Shown one piece after another: positions 10,701 to 19,912 of a DNA stretch of 64,000 nt. The position numbers and the translations under genes were made by a program. Each line of letters begins with the position of its first letter. The stretch's first letter is position 1. Origin of the DNA: Miltoncostaea sp050249835 (GTDB lineage: Bacteria; Actinomycetota; Thermoleophilia; Miltoncostaeales; Miltoncostaeaceae); contig JBFWPT010000009.1 of assembly GCA_050249835.1 (NCBI GenBank), positions 1 through 64,000 on the forward strand. Direction: 5' to 3'. A model generated the notes under the pieces. That model saw nothing but the letters and a program-made list of their open reading frames with translations. It had not been told where the DNA came from and searched no databases.

Positions 10701-11767
10701 CCGAGGAGCCCGGCATCCCGGGCGACGGGCCGCCCCGGCTGACCGACCGGCAGGAGACGATCCTGCGGACGGTGGTGGAGGAGCACATCGCCACGGGGAC
10801 CCCGGTCGGGTCCAAGAACATCGCGGGACGCGAGGGCATCGACTTCGCGTCGTCCACCGTGCGCTACGAGCTGGCGCGGCTGGAGGAGCTGGGGCACCTC
10901 GACCACCCGCACACGTCCGCGGGCCGGGTGCCCACGGACCGCGGCTACCGCTACTACGTGGACACGCTCCTCACCCGCGACCCGCCCGTCCCCGCGCCGG
11001 CGATGGTGGAGACGGCGCTCGACCTGACCGAGGTGCAGCGGGAGATCGACGACGCGCTCTCGCGGCTCGCCGACGTCGTGGCCCAGGTCACCAACCTGCT
11101 CGGCATCGTCACGGCCCCGGCGCCGCAGTCGTCCACCGTCCGCCACGTCGAGGTGCTCCCGCTGCAGCCGCAGGTCGTGATGGTGGTGGTCATCACTTCG
11201 ACGGGTGCCGTGACGAAGCGCGTCTTCGCGTTCGACCACGTCGTGGACCCGGGCCTGTGCGAGTGGGCCGGGGCCTTCCTCAACGACCGCCTGACCGGGG
11301 CGACGGTCGGCACCCGCACCATCGAGTCGCGGCTCGACGACCCGTCGCTGTCCCCGCGGGAGCGCGAGTTCGTGGGCGTGCTCTCGCCGGCCCTCACGGA
11401 CCTCGAGGTCGAGGGCGTGACGAGCATCTTCGTCGGCGGCCGGGCCCGCTTCCTCGCCGAGCAGCGGCACCTGGACCTCATGGCGATCGACGCGCTCATG
11501 GAGAGCCTGGAGGAGCGCTACGAGCTCCTGGCGATGCTCCGCGGCGCGCTCGGCCGCAACCAGGTGTACCTGCGCATCGGCTCCGAGCTGGCGGACCGGA
11601 GCCTCTCCGGCCTCTCGATGGTCGCCGCGAACTACGGCGTGGCGCGGCGCAACCTGGGCACCGTCTCCCTGTTCGGGCCGACGCGGATGGACTACCGCCT
11701 GGCCATGGCGACGGTCCGCGGCGCGGCCCAGATCCTCTCCCGGTACGTCGAGGACGTCTACGAGTAG
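10697..11767 (+). CDS. hrcA: Heat-inducible transcription repressor HrcA
   Basis: Repressor of groE/dnaK-type heat-shock operons that binds CIRCE operators. The 356-residue product has the N-terminal winged helix (LTDRQETILRTVVEEHI; GTPVGSKNIA; SSTVRYELARLEELG), the middle GAF-like domain and the C-terminal segment ending GPTRMDYRLAMATVRGAA. The GTG at 10697 overlaps the hemW stop, so it is probably translated from the lepA-hemW transcript. No CIRCE element was found here; its targets must lie elsewhere. dnaJ follows 1.6 kb downstream. Confidence 0.95.
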   Translation: MTEEPGIPGDGPPRLTDRQETILRTVVEEHIATGTPVGSKNIAGREGIDFASSTVRYELARLEELGHLDHPHTSAGRVPTDRGYRYYVDTLLTRDPPVPAPAMVETALDLTEVQREIDDALSRLADVVAQVTNLLGIVTAPAPQSSTVRHVEVLPLQPQVVMVVVITSTGAVTKRVFAFDHVVDPGLCEWAGAFLNDRLTGATVGTRTIESRLDDPSLSPREREFVGVLSPALTDLEVEGVTSIFVGGRARFLAEQRHLDLMAIDALMESLEERYELLAMLRGALGRNQVYLRIGSELADRSLSGLSMVAANYGVARRNLGTVSLFGPTRMDYRLAMATVRGAAQILSRYVEDVYE

Positions 11768-11832
11768 ACCGGCGCCGTCCGTCCCCCGCCGGAACCTCTA
11801 CCCTGACCCGGTACCGCAGGGGAGGACGCACC

Positions 11833-12510
11833 GTGAGTGACGACGAGCACCGCGCGATCGACGATCGCTTCGAGATCCTGGAGGTCTGGCGCCGCCCGCT
11901 GCGCGGCGACGCGGCGGCCGCCGTGCGCGTGCTCGCCAAGGTGGAGGCGGGCGCCTACGGCCCCGAGGAGTACGCCGTCGGCATCTCGACCCGCCCGGAC
12001 GCCCAGCTCTCGCCCCTGCTCGACGAGGCCGACCTGTTCACCGGTCTCTCCTTCGCCGAGGCCCACTGGGTCGCGGCCGTCCTCGCGAGCGCGGCGGACC
12101 GGGTGGAGGACGCCGAGAGCCTCCTGTTCGACCTGCGGGTGCCGGTCGACCTGGCCTGGCGCGAGGTAGACCTCGCGTCCGAGGTGATCGAGCCGGGCGG
12201 CCTGCGGTCCGCGCCGCTCGTGCCGTGGGAGCCCGACGCCGAGGCGAACACCCCGGGCCGCTACGCCATCGCCACCTACACGCTCGACTGCGGCCACCAG
12301 GCCGTCGAGCTGCTGCGCCAGGACCCGGACGCCGCCCCGTTCTGGGTGGAGGACGGCGCCGTGGACCACCTCGTCGCGCGCGACGCGCGCAGCCTCACCC
12401 GCCTGCTGCACCGCGCCGCCAACCTCGACGAGGCCCAGTCCCTCATCGAGGCCGCCCAGGCCAACCTGGCACGGCACCCGGATGACGACGACGACGGGCG
12501 CGACGACTGA
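11833..12510 (+). CDS. Conserved hypothetical protein
   Basis: A 225-residue soluble acidic protein of unknown family. It has no membrane segment or signal peptide; the C-terminus is an Asp-rich tail (DDDDDG). The GTG start at 11833 is well placed 6 bases after AGGGGAGG, and a -10-like TACCCT lies further upstream near 11809. The stop overlaps the plsC ATG by one base, so the two are probably co-transcribed. No function is assigned. Confidence 0.8.
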   Translation: MSDDEHRAIDDRFEILEVWRRPLRGDAAAAVRVLAKVEAGAYGPEEYAVGISTRPDAQLSPLLDEADLFTGLSFAEAHWVAAVLASAADRVEDAESLLFDLRVPVDLAWREVDLASEVIEPGGLRSAPLVPWEPDAEANTPGRYAIATYTLDCGHQAVELLRQDPDAAPFWVEDGAVDHLVARDARSLTRLLHRAANLDEAQSLIEAAQANLARHPDDDDDGRDD

Positions 12511-13253
12511 TGGAGCGCGGCGGTCACCACGGGTTCTCGGACCGCCTCGTCTGGGTGCTCGCGAACATCCTCGCGCTGCCCCTGCTCTACCTCTACCCGC
12601 TGCGGATGCGCAGCCGGGGGCTGGAGAACCTCCCCGCCGAGGGGCCGATCCTCATCGTGTGCAACCACGTCTCGGTGGCCGACCCGATCATCCTCATGGC
12701 CGCCGCCCGCCGGCGCCGGACCTCGATGATCGCCAAGCGCGAGCTGTTCCTGAAGCACCCGGTCTTCGGCTGGCTCCTGCGGAGCCTGCGCGCCATCCCG
12801 CTCGACCGCTCCAAGCCCGCCGACTTCACCTGCGTCCGCCGCGCCGTGGCGCTGCTGGAGGAGGGCGACGCCGTCGTGGTGTTCCCCGAGGGCCACGTGA
12901 GCCGCGCCGGCACCATGCGCCGCGGCGCCCCCGGCGCCGGCTTCCTCGGCACGCTGCCGGGCGTCACCGTGATCCCCGCGGTCGTGTGGAACACCCAGCT
13001 CTTCCGCGGCCCGGCCCGGATCCTCTTCGGCCCGCCGGTGGACATGGACGGCCTCGGCGCGTCGAGCCGCCACGAGCGCAACCGCCTGGCCACGGACCGG
13101 GTGATGACCCGCCTCGCGCAGATGCTGCCCGCGGTCGGCGGCCCCGTCCAGGACGCCCCCGTCGGCCCCCAGCGCCTGATCGACCGCACCCGCGGCATCT
13201 GGTTCCCGCCCCCCGAGACCCCCGAGGCGGCGCAGCCCCAGCCGGTCGCCTGA
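12510..13253 (+). CDS. plsC: 1-acyl-sn-glycerol-3-phosphate acyltransferase (PlsC family)
   Basis: Membrane-bound acyltransferase making phosphatidic acid from lysophosphatidic acid. The 247 residues contain the catalytic NHVSVAD (NHxxxxD) near residue 52 and the substrate-binding FPEGHVSR near residue 128. A hydrophobic N-terminal segment (LANILALPLLYLYPL) would anchor it. The start codon overlaps the preceding stop (TGATG). A second, more diverged member is at 48301-48984. Confidence 0.88.
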   Translation: MERGGHHGFSDRLVWVLANILALPLLYLYPLRMRSRGLENLPAEGPILIVCNHVSVADPIILMAAARRRRTSMIAKRELFLKHPVFGWLLRSLRAIPLDRSKPADFTCVRRAVALLEEGDAVVVFPEGHVSRAGTMRRGAPGAGFLGTLPGVTVIPAVVWNTQLFRGPARILFGPPVDMDGLGASSRHERNRLATDRVMTRLAQMLPAVGGPVQDAPVGPQRLIDRTRGIWFPPPETPEAAQPQPVA

Positions 13254-13354
13254 GGCGCGCCGGGGCGCCGGCCGGTTGAGCCGGGAGCCGCGCCCGCCGA
13301 TGCACGGAGGGCCGGGCCGGTGGGCCCCCTTGCTACCCTGCGCTGCGGACACGG

Positions 13355-14464
13355 ATGAAGCGCGACTACTACGAGATCCTCGGCGTCTCCCGCGACGCGG
13401 ACGAGGCGGAGATCAAGAAGGCCTTCCGGCGGAGGGCCCGTGAGCTCCATCCCGACGTCAACCCGGACCCGCAGGCCGAGGCCCAGTTCAAGGAGGCCGC
13501 GGAGGCCTACGAGGCGCTCTCGAACCCCGAGACCCGCGACCTCTACGACCGCTACGGCCACGACGGGCTGCGCGGCCGCTCCACGGGCGGGGCCGACGCG
13601 GCCGACTTCGGGTCGTTCCAGGACCTCTTCGACGCCTTCTTCGGCGGCGACGTGTTCGGGGGCCGCCGCAACGGGCGGGCCGCCGGTGACGACGTCGCGG
13701 TCGCGGTCGGGCTGACCTTCGCCGAGTCCGCCGCGGGCGTGAGCCGCTCCATCGAGTACGGGGTCGTGGGCGCCTGCGAGACCTGCGACGGCGCCGGCGC
13801 CGCGCCCGGCAGCCACATGGTGCGCTGCGCGACCTGCGGCGGGCAGGGTCAGGTGCGCCAGGTGGCGCGGGGCCCGTTCGGCCAGTTCATGCGCACCCAG
13901 GTGTGCGCTGACTGCCGCGGCGCGGGGGAGAGCCCGGCCGAGCCGTGCGCCGACTGCGCCGGCAGCGGCCGCCGCCCGATGAGCATGACCCTCAACGTGG
14001 ACGTCCCGGCCGGCATCGCCAACGGCCAGCGCATCCGCATCCCCGGCCGCGGCGCGGCCGGCGAGCGCGGCGCCCCGGCGGGCGACCTCTACGTGCAGGT
14101 GCAGGTGGCCGAAGACGAGCGCTTCCGCCGCGAGGGGCTCGACGTGGTGACCCGCGTCGCCGTCCCGGTGACCGATGCGATGACCGGCGCGACGGTCACC
14201 GTCCCCACGGTGGACGGCGAGGCCCACGTGGAGTTGCGCGCCGGCACCCAGCCCAACGACGAGTACGTCCTGCGCGGCAAGGGCTTCCCGGCCCTCTCGG
14301 GGCGGGGCCGGGGCGACCAGCGGGTCGTCGTCGAGGTCCGGGTGCCGAAGGTGCAGAACGACGAGGCGAAGAAGGCCGTCGAGCGGCTCGCCGAGACCCT
14401 CGACGCCCGTAGCTACCGCGAGGACGAGGGCTTCTTCGACCGCCTCAAGTCGGCCTTCCGCTAG
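13355..14464 (+). CDS. dnaJ: Chaperone protein DnaJ
   Basis: Hsp40 co-chaperone stimulating DnaK ATPase. The 369-residue protein has the J domain with HPD (residues about 29-31), a Gly/Phe-rich linker containing FFGG, four zinc-binding repeats (CETCDGAG, CATCGGQG, CADCRGAG, CADCAGSG), the substrate-binding beta domains and a short dimerisation tail, so it is a complete type I DnaJ. A -10-like TACCCT lies at 13334-13339, about 15 bases before the ATG, implying a very short leader. dnaK and grpE are not adjacent. Confidence 0.95.
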   Translation: MKRDYYEILGVSRDADEAEIKKAFRRRARELHPDVNPDPQAEAQFKEAAEAYEALSNPETRDLYDRYGHDGLRGRSTGGADAADFGSFQDLFDAFFGGDVFGGRRNGRAAGDDVAVAVGLTFAESAAGVSRSIEYGVVGACETCDGAGAAPGSHMVRCATCGGQGQVRQVARGPFGQFMRTQVCADCRGAGESPAEPCADCAGSGRRPMSMTLNVDVPAGIANGQRIRIPGRGAAGERGAPAGDLYVQVQVAEDERFRREGLDVVTRVAVPVTDAMTGATVTVPTVDGEAHVELRAGTQPNDEYVLRGKGFPALSGRGRGDQRVVVEVRVPKVQNDEAKKAVERLAETLDARSYREDEGFFDRLKSAFR

Positions 14465-14511
14465 GACCCGCCACCGGGGCTCGGCCCGTCAGCGAGTCCG
14501 CGTCGTGCGCT

Positions 14512-15021
14512 TCAGCCGACGGGGCCCGTACCGCCGCCACCCGTGACCGGGGCGCACCAGGTGTTGAAGGGGAGGACGATGTTCTCCGTCTTGTCCTTGA
14601 CGGGCCAGGGCCGGTGCCAGATCAGCCTCACGTGGACCTGCCACGCTGCTGTCGCGCTCTTGTTGTCGGTCAGCAGCTTGAAGTTGTAGGTGTGCTTCTT
14701 GTTCTGGGTGAGGTAGGGCGTCTTCTGCTTGACCCAGGGGGTGTGGGGGCTGATCCCCGGGGTCGTGGCCTCCAGGCGCGCCCTGGCCTCCATGTTGCTC
14801 GCCCAGTCGCCCCTGCCGTCGTAGTTCACGACCCGCATCCAGAGGCGGACCTCGGCCCGGACCGTGTTGCCCGCTGCCGGGACGCACGTGACGGTGGGCT
14901 TGCTGTGGACCTTGATGAGCCTGGGCGGGTCGGCCGCCGTGGCGGGGAGGGCCGCGACCGCGCCGAGCGCGGCGACCGCGAGGGCGGCGGATATCGCGTG
15001 GCGGGTGGAGAAGGCCGGCAT
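14512..15021 (-). CDS. Secreted protein of unknown function, paralog 2
   Basis: A 169-residue protein with a Sec-type signal peptide (HAISAALAVAALGAVAALP, cleavage near ATA-ADPP). The mature part opens PPRLIKVHSKPTVTC and contains LWMRVVNYDG, ARARLEATTPGISPH and a C-terminal Cys near FNTWCAP; the two Cys could form a disulfide. It is clearly homologous throughout to the neighbouring gene at 15060-15635 and follows it on the same strand, so the pair arose by tandem duplication. I do not recognise the family. The leader GAAAGGGTCCT before the start resembles that of its partner. Confidence 0.85.
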   Translation of the reverse strand: MPAFSTRHAISAALAVAALGAVAALPATAADPPRLIKVHSKPTVTCVPAAGNTVRAEVRLWMRVVNYDGRGDWASNMEARARLEATTPGISPHTPWVKQKTPYLTQNKKHTYNFKLLTDNKSATAAWQVHVRLIWHRPWPVKDKTENIVLPFNTWCAPVTGGGGTGPVG

Positions 15022-15059
15022 CGTGAGGACCCTTTCGGCGAGGAGAGGGGCGGCGTCCG

Positions 15060-15635
15060 CTAGGACCCGCCGGCGCTCGGCAGCGCGGGCGTCGCCGGCA
15101 GCGAGCCGCCACCGCCGCCACCACCGCCGCCACCGCCGCCGCCACCGCCGCTGCCCGTGCTGGTGGCGCACGAGTTGTTGAAGCGGAGGTAGACGTCCTT
15201 GGTGACGTTGCGGATGGGGGCCGGCCGGTGCCAGACGAGCTTCAGGTGGAGGCGCCACGCCGCGGTCCCGCTCTTGTTGTCCGTGATCAGCTGGATCACG
15301 TAGCGGTGCTTCTTGTCCTGGAGGAGGTAGGGCGTCTTCCACTTCCTCCAGTTGCCGTGCGGGCTGATGCCCGGGGTCGTGGCCTCCAGGCGCGCCCTCG
15401 CCTCCATGTGGTCGGCCCAGTCGCCGATGCCCGAGTAGTTCACGACCCGCATCCAGAGGCGGACCTTGGCCCGGACCGTGTTGGACGGTCCCGGCACGCA
15501 CGTGACGCTCTGGACGGCGTGGGCTGTGATGAGCCTGGGCGGGTCGGCCGCCGTGGCGGGGACGGCCCCGACGGCGCCCAGCGCGGCGACCGCGACGGCG
15601 GTCGCGATCGCGTGGCGGGTCCTGACGGTCGGCAT
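15060..15635 (-). CDS. Secreted protein of unknown function, paralog 1 with polyglycine linker
   Basis: A 191-residue exported protein: signal peptide (TAVAVAALGAVGAVPATA), then the same module as its downstream neighbour (PPRLITAH, LWMRVVNYSG, ARARLEATTPGISPH, TDNKSGTAAW, RFNNSCA). Unlike the neighbour it ends with a run of about 15 glycines and a Pro/Ala/Ser tail. Most of the core is conserved between the two, including both Cys. The wall or matrix role suggested by the export signal and flexible tail is inference only. It is transcribed away from prmA from the 15636-15787 gap. Confidence 0.85.
   Translation of the reverse strand: MPTVRTRHAIATAVAVAALGAVGAVPATAADPPRLITAHAVQSVTCVPGPSNTVRAKVRLWMRVVNYSGIGDWADHMEARARLEATTPGISPHGNWRKWKTPYLLQDKKHRYVIQLITDNKSGTAAWRLHLKLVWHRPAPIRNVTKDVYLRFNNSCATSTGSGGGGGGGGGGGGGGGSLPATPALPSAGGS
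15105..15155 (-). repeat. Trinucleotide repeat coding polyglycine
   Basis: An imperfect run of GCC/ACC triplets (read as GGC/GGT on the coding strand) encodes about 15 consecutive Gly near the end of the 15060-15635 protein. Unit size is three bases, so slippage would change linker length without a frameshift. Confidence 0.8.
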
Positions 15636-15807
15636 CGGGAGGGCCCTTTCGGCGGCGGGACGGAAACCGCCGCGACTGTACGGCCGCCGTCGCGTGCGCA
15701 GAACCGGCCGAACGGAGGGTCCTGTGCCCTCCGCGAGGGGGGCGCCGCACGGCGCGCGAGCGGGCCACGCCCGGCACCGCGCCCACTAACCTCGTGCGGG
15801 CGGTCGC

Positions 15808-16677
15808 GTGGCGACCGCGGGACGATCGGCAGAGGGAGCGACGACGAGCACGCCGGCCGATGACCTGACCCGCCTCACGGTGACCGTCGCCGCGGCCGAC
15901 GCGGAGGTTGCCGCGGCGGAGGGCTGGGCCGCCCTCGGGACGGGCTGCGCGGAGGGGGAGGGGCCGGACGGCGCGGCGGTGCTCACGTTCTGGGTCGCCC
16001 CCGGGTCGGCCGGGGCCGCCCGGCTGCGCGCCGCGCTCGCGTCGGCGGGCGTCGCGGCGACGGTCGGCGAGGCCCCGGAGGACCCGTCCTGGCAGGACGC
16101 GACGCGCGCGTTCCACCGGCCCGTCGAGATCGCAGGCCGGCTGCTCGTGCGCCCGCCCTGGGAGGACCCACGGCCGGGGCTCGCCGACGTGGTCATCGAC
16201 CCCGGCATGGCCTTCGGCACGGCCCAGCACGCCACCACGCGGGCCTGCCTCACCCTTCTCTGCGGCCTGCCCGCGGACGGCCCGCTCGTGGACGCCGGCT
16301 GCGGCTCCGGGGTGCTGTCGGTGGCGGCCCGGCGCCTGGGCTTCGACCCCGTCAGCGCGTTCGACTTCGACCCCCTCTCGGTCGCGGCGACGGTCGCCAA
16401 CGCGCGGGCGAACGGCGTGGCCCTCACCGTCGCCCGGCGCACGATCGGCGCAGACCGGCTGCCCGCGGCGCCCGTGGTGCTCGCCAACCTCACCGGCACG
16501 GTGCTGCGCATGCTCGCGGCCGCCCTGCCCGAGCCGCACCCACGGGTCCTGATCGCCTCCGGCATGCGGCCGGAGGAGGTCGAGGGGGTCGCCGCCGCCT
16601 TCGCCCCGGCCGGCCTGCACCCCGCACGGCGGATCGACGACGACGGCTGGTCCACGGTCCTCATGGAGCGCGGGTGA
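15808..16677 (+). CDS. prmA: Ribosomal protein L11 methyltransferase (PrmA family)
   Basis: SAM-dependent methyltransferase modifying ribosomal protein L11. The 289-residue product has a poorly conserved N-terminal L11-binding domain, then IDPGMAFGTAQHATT and the SAM-binding LVDAGCGSGVLSVAA, and the NLTG catalytic-loop equivalent. The GTG start at 15808 has no ribosome site; TAACCT at 15787-15792 is a plausible -10, giving a very short leader. It heads the operon running through era, and its stop overlaps rsmE (GTGA). Confidence 0.9.
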   Translation: MATAGRSAEGATTSTPADDLTRLTVTVAAADAEVAAAEGWAALGTGCAEGEGPDGAAVLTFWVAPGSAGAARLRAALASAGVAATVGEAPEDPSWQDATRAFHRPVEIAGRLLVRPPWEDPRPGLADVVIDPGMAFGTAQHATTRACLTLLCGLPADGPLVDAGCGSGVLSVAARRLGFDPVSAFDFDPLSVAATVANARANGVALTVARRTIGADRLPAAPVVLANLTGTVLRMLAAALPEPHPRVLIASGMRPEEVEGVAAAFAPAGLHPARRIDDDGWSTVLMERG

Positions 16678-17408
16678 GGCACGTCTTCCGGTACGTCGTC
16701 CCCGGCCGCCTGGGGCCGGGCGACGAGGTGGACCTCGCCGCGGACGACGCCCACCATCTCGCGCGCGTCGTGCGCCGGCGCCCCGGCGACACCGTGGAGG
16801 TGATGGACGGCGCCGGCGCCATCTGGCCGGCCGTGGTGATCGCGACGGCGCCGGCCGCGCGCCTGCGGGTGGAGGGGGATGCCCCGCTGGCCCCGCCGGC
16901 CGCTGTGCCGGTGACGCTCTACCAGGGGCTCGTCGAGTGGGGACGCCTGGACACGGTGGTCGAGAAGGCCGTCGAACTGGGCGCCGCCGAGGTGGTCGTG
17001 TTCACCTCCGAGCGGGCGCGGCGGGTGCCCTCGGCCGACGCCTGGGAGCGCCGACGGGAGCGCCTCGACCGCGTCGCCGTGGCGGCCGCGCGGCAGAGCG
17101 GCCGCCTGCCGCTTCCGCCGGTGCGGCTGGTACCGTTCGGGGCGATCGCGGACGAGGTCCGGGACGGGGAGGCCTTCCTGATCGACCCACGAGGGGACGC
17201 GCCACTGCAGGCCGCCACCGGCGCGCCGGCAGGGCCCCTCGCGCTCGTCGTCGGCCCGGAGGCCGGGTTCTCGGACGCCGAGGTGGACGCCGCCCGTGCG
17301 GGCGGGCTCGCGGTGCGCCATCTGGGGCCCGCGATCCTGCGCGCCGAGACCGCGGCCATCGCGGGGCTGGCGCTGGTGGCCTCGGCCGGCTGGGGGGAGG
17401 ACGCGTGA
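16674..17408 (+). CDS. rsmE: 16S rRNA (uracil-1498-N3)-methyltransferase RsmE
   Basis: SPOUT-class methyltransferase of 244 residues that methylates U1498 of 16S rRNA. It opens HVFRYVV with the PUA-like N-terminal domain (DDAHHLARVVRRRPGD), then the knot region with LVVGPEAGFSDAEV and HLGPAILRAETAAIAGLAL, both diagnostic. It overlaps prmA and the HIT gene by 4 bases on each side. Confidence 0.94.
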   Translation: MRHVFRYVVPGRLGPGDEVDLAADDAHHLARVVRRRPGDTVEVMDGAGAIWPAVVIATAPAARLRVEGDAPLAPPAAVPVTLYQGLVEWGRLDTVVEKAVELGAAEVVVFTSERARRVPSADAWERRRERLDRVAVAAARQSGRLPLPPVRLVPFGAIADEVRDGEAFLIDPRGDAPLQAATGAPAGPLALVVGPEAGFSDAEVDAARAGGLAVRHLGPAILRAETAAIAGLALVASAGWGEDA

Positions 17409-17748
17409 GGGATCCGGAGTGCCTGTTCTGCCGCATCGTGGCGGGGGAGATCCCCGCCACCGAGGTGGCGCGCGACGACGACTTCGTCGCGTTCGCGGAC
17501 ATCGCGCCGAAGGCGCCCGTCCACCTGCTCGTGATCCCGGCCGAGCACGTCCCGTCCATCGCGGGAGCCGCCGGCCTGGACGAGCGGGTGCGGGCCGCGA
17601 TGCCGCTGTTCATCGCCCGGGTGGCGACCGAGGCCGGCCTCGACGAGGGCGGTTACCGGGTCACCACCAACCACGGGCCGGACGCGCGCCAGAGCGTGTT
17701 CCACCTGCACTGGCACGTCATGGGGGGAGGTCCGCTATCCGAGAGCAT

Positions 17749-17752
<4 letters not shown>
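17405..17752 (+). CDS. HIT family nucleotide-binding hydrolase
   Basis: A 115-residue HIT/Hint-like protein. It starts RDPECLFCRIVAGEIPA, the typical HinT opening, and has the histidine triad VFHLHWHVMGG near the C-terminus. Family members hydrolyse purine nucleoside phosphoramidates; the cellular substrate is uncertain. The GTG at 17405 overlaps the rsmE stop and its own stop overlaps phoH, so it is an internal gene of the prmA-era operon. Confidence 0.93.
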
Positions 17753-18707
<955 letters not shown>

Positions 18708-18711
<4 letters not shown>

Positions 18712-19109
18712 TCGAGGTCGAGGCGCGCGGCGCGGAGGCCGAGGTCGCCCCGCTCGTGGACCGCCTCGTCTGGGCGTGCGGGCGCCTCGGGGTGCCCCGC
18801 GCCAGCATGGGCCTGATGATCGTGGGCCCGGAGGAGATGGCCTCGATCAACGGCGAGCACCGGGGGAAGCCGACCCCGACCGACGTCCTCGCGTTCCCGG
18901 TCGACGGGCCCGAGGCGCGCGACTGGCCGGAGGACGGCCCGCCGCCCGAGCTGGGCGACGTGGTCATCTGCCCGGACGCCGCCCAGGACCCGCTCACCAC
19001 CCTCGCGGTCCACGGGCTGCTGCACCTCCTGGGCTACGACCACGAGGCCGATGACGGGGAGATGCTGGCCCTGCAGGACCGCCTGGTGGACGAGGCCGAG
19101 GCGGCGTGA
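18708..19109 (+). CDS. ybeY: Endoribonuclease YbeY
   Basis: Metal-dependent single-strand RNase for 16S rRNA maturation and ribosome quality control. The 133-residue protein has the zinc motif HGLLHLLGYDH close to the C-terminus and the upstream PTPTDVLAFP strand. Length and motif are typical. It overlaps phoH and the DgkA/PAP2 gene by 4 bases each. Confidence 0.95.
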
Positions 19110-19912
19110 CCACCTCCCAGACCCCGCCGCCCACCACCCCGCCGCGCAAGCCGCGCCCGGGGCTCGGCGGGCTGCTGCGGCGGGCGACCGACCCCAGCCT
19201 GCCCCGCCAGGGGTCGCTGCGCTGGTCGTTCAACTGGGCGTTCGAGGGCATCGTCTACGTGCTCCGCACCCAGCGGAACATGCAGATCCACGTCACGGCC
19301 GCGGTCGTGGTGCTCGTGCTCGGGCTGCTGCTCGACTTCTCGCGCCTGCAGCTCGCGGTCGTGATCGGGGCGATCAGCCTCGTGCTGGTCGCCGAGATGA
19401 TGAACACCGCGATCGAGGCGGCCATCGACGCGGTGGTCACGACGTACCACCCGCTGGTGAAGATCGCGAAGGACGTCGCCGCCGGCGCCGTGCTGGTCGC
19501 GACGGTCAACGCGATCGCGATCGCGTACTTCGTCTTCTACGACCGGCTCACCGACCCGGGCCGCGACCTGCTCGTCGGGGTCCGCCGCTCGCCCACCCAC
19601 CTCGTGGTGGTGGTGATGATCGTGACCGTGATCGCGGCGATCGCGATCAAGGCATGGACCGGCCGGGGCACCCCGCTGCGGGGCGGCCTCCCGAGCGGCC
19701 ACGCGGCCGCCGCCTTCGCGGCCTGGGCCGCCATCACGATCATCGCCGAGCCCCTCCGGCACGCCGTCCTCGTCTCGACGCTGGCGTTCCTCATGGCCCT
19801 GCTCGTCGCGCAGTCCCGCGTGGAGGCCGGCATCCACTCGGTGGTGGAGACGCTCGCCGGCGCCGTGCTCGGGACCGGCGTGGCCATCGTCATCTTCCAG
19901 CTCTGGGGATGA
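19106..19912 (+). CDS. Fusion of prokaryotic DgkA-type lipid kinase and PAP2 phosphatase
   Basis: A 268-residue membrane protein. The N-terminal half matches undecaprenol/diacylglycerol kinase (RNMQIHVTAAVVV; LVAEMMNTAIEAAID; HPLVKIAKDVAAGAVL). The C-terminal half carries a PAP2 phosphatase signature: GLPSGHAAAAFAAW and SRVEAGIHSVVETLAGAVLG. Known roles would be phosphorylating a membrane lipid alcohol and removing phosphate from a lipid phosphate or diphosphate. Having both in one chain suggests control of the undecaprenyl phosphate pool, which is inference. It lies between ybeY and era, where many bacteria have a stand-alone dgkA. Confidence 0.88.
   Translation: MTTSQTPPPTTPPRKPRPGLGGLLRRATDPSLPRQGSLRWSFNWAFEGIVYVLRTQRNMQIHVTAAVVVLVLGLLLDFSRLQLAVVIGAISLVLVAEMMNTAIEAAIDAVVTTYHPLVKIAKDVAAGAVLVATVNAIAIAYFVFYDRLTDPGRDLLVGVRRSPTHLVVVVMIVTVIAAIAIKAWTGRGTPLRGGLPSGHAAAAFAAWAAITIIAEPLRHAVLVSTLAFLMALLVAQSRVEAGIHSVVETLAGAVLGTGVAIVIFQLWG

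Noticed and set aside
10600..13355. CIRCE operator (TTAGCACTC-N9-GAGTGCTAA) expected near hrcA/dnaJ
   Set aside because: No such sequence was found upstream of hrcA, plsC or dnaJ.
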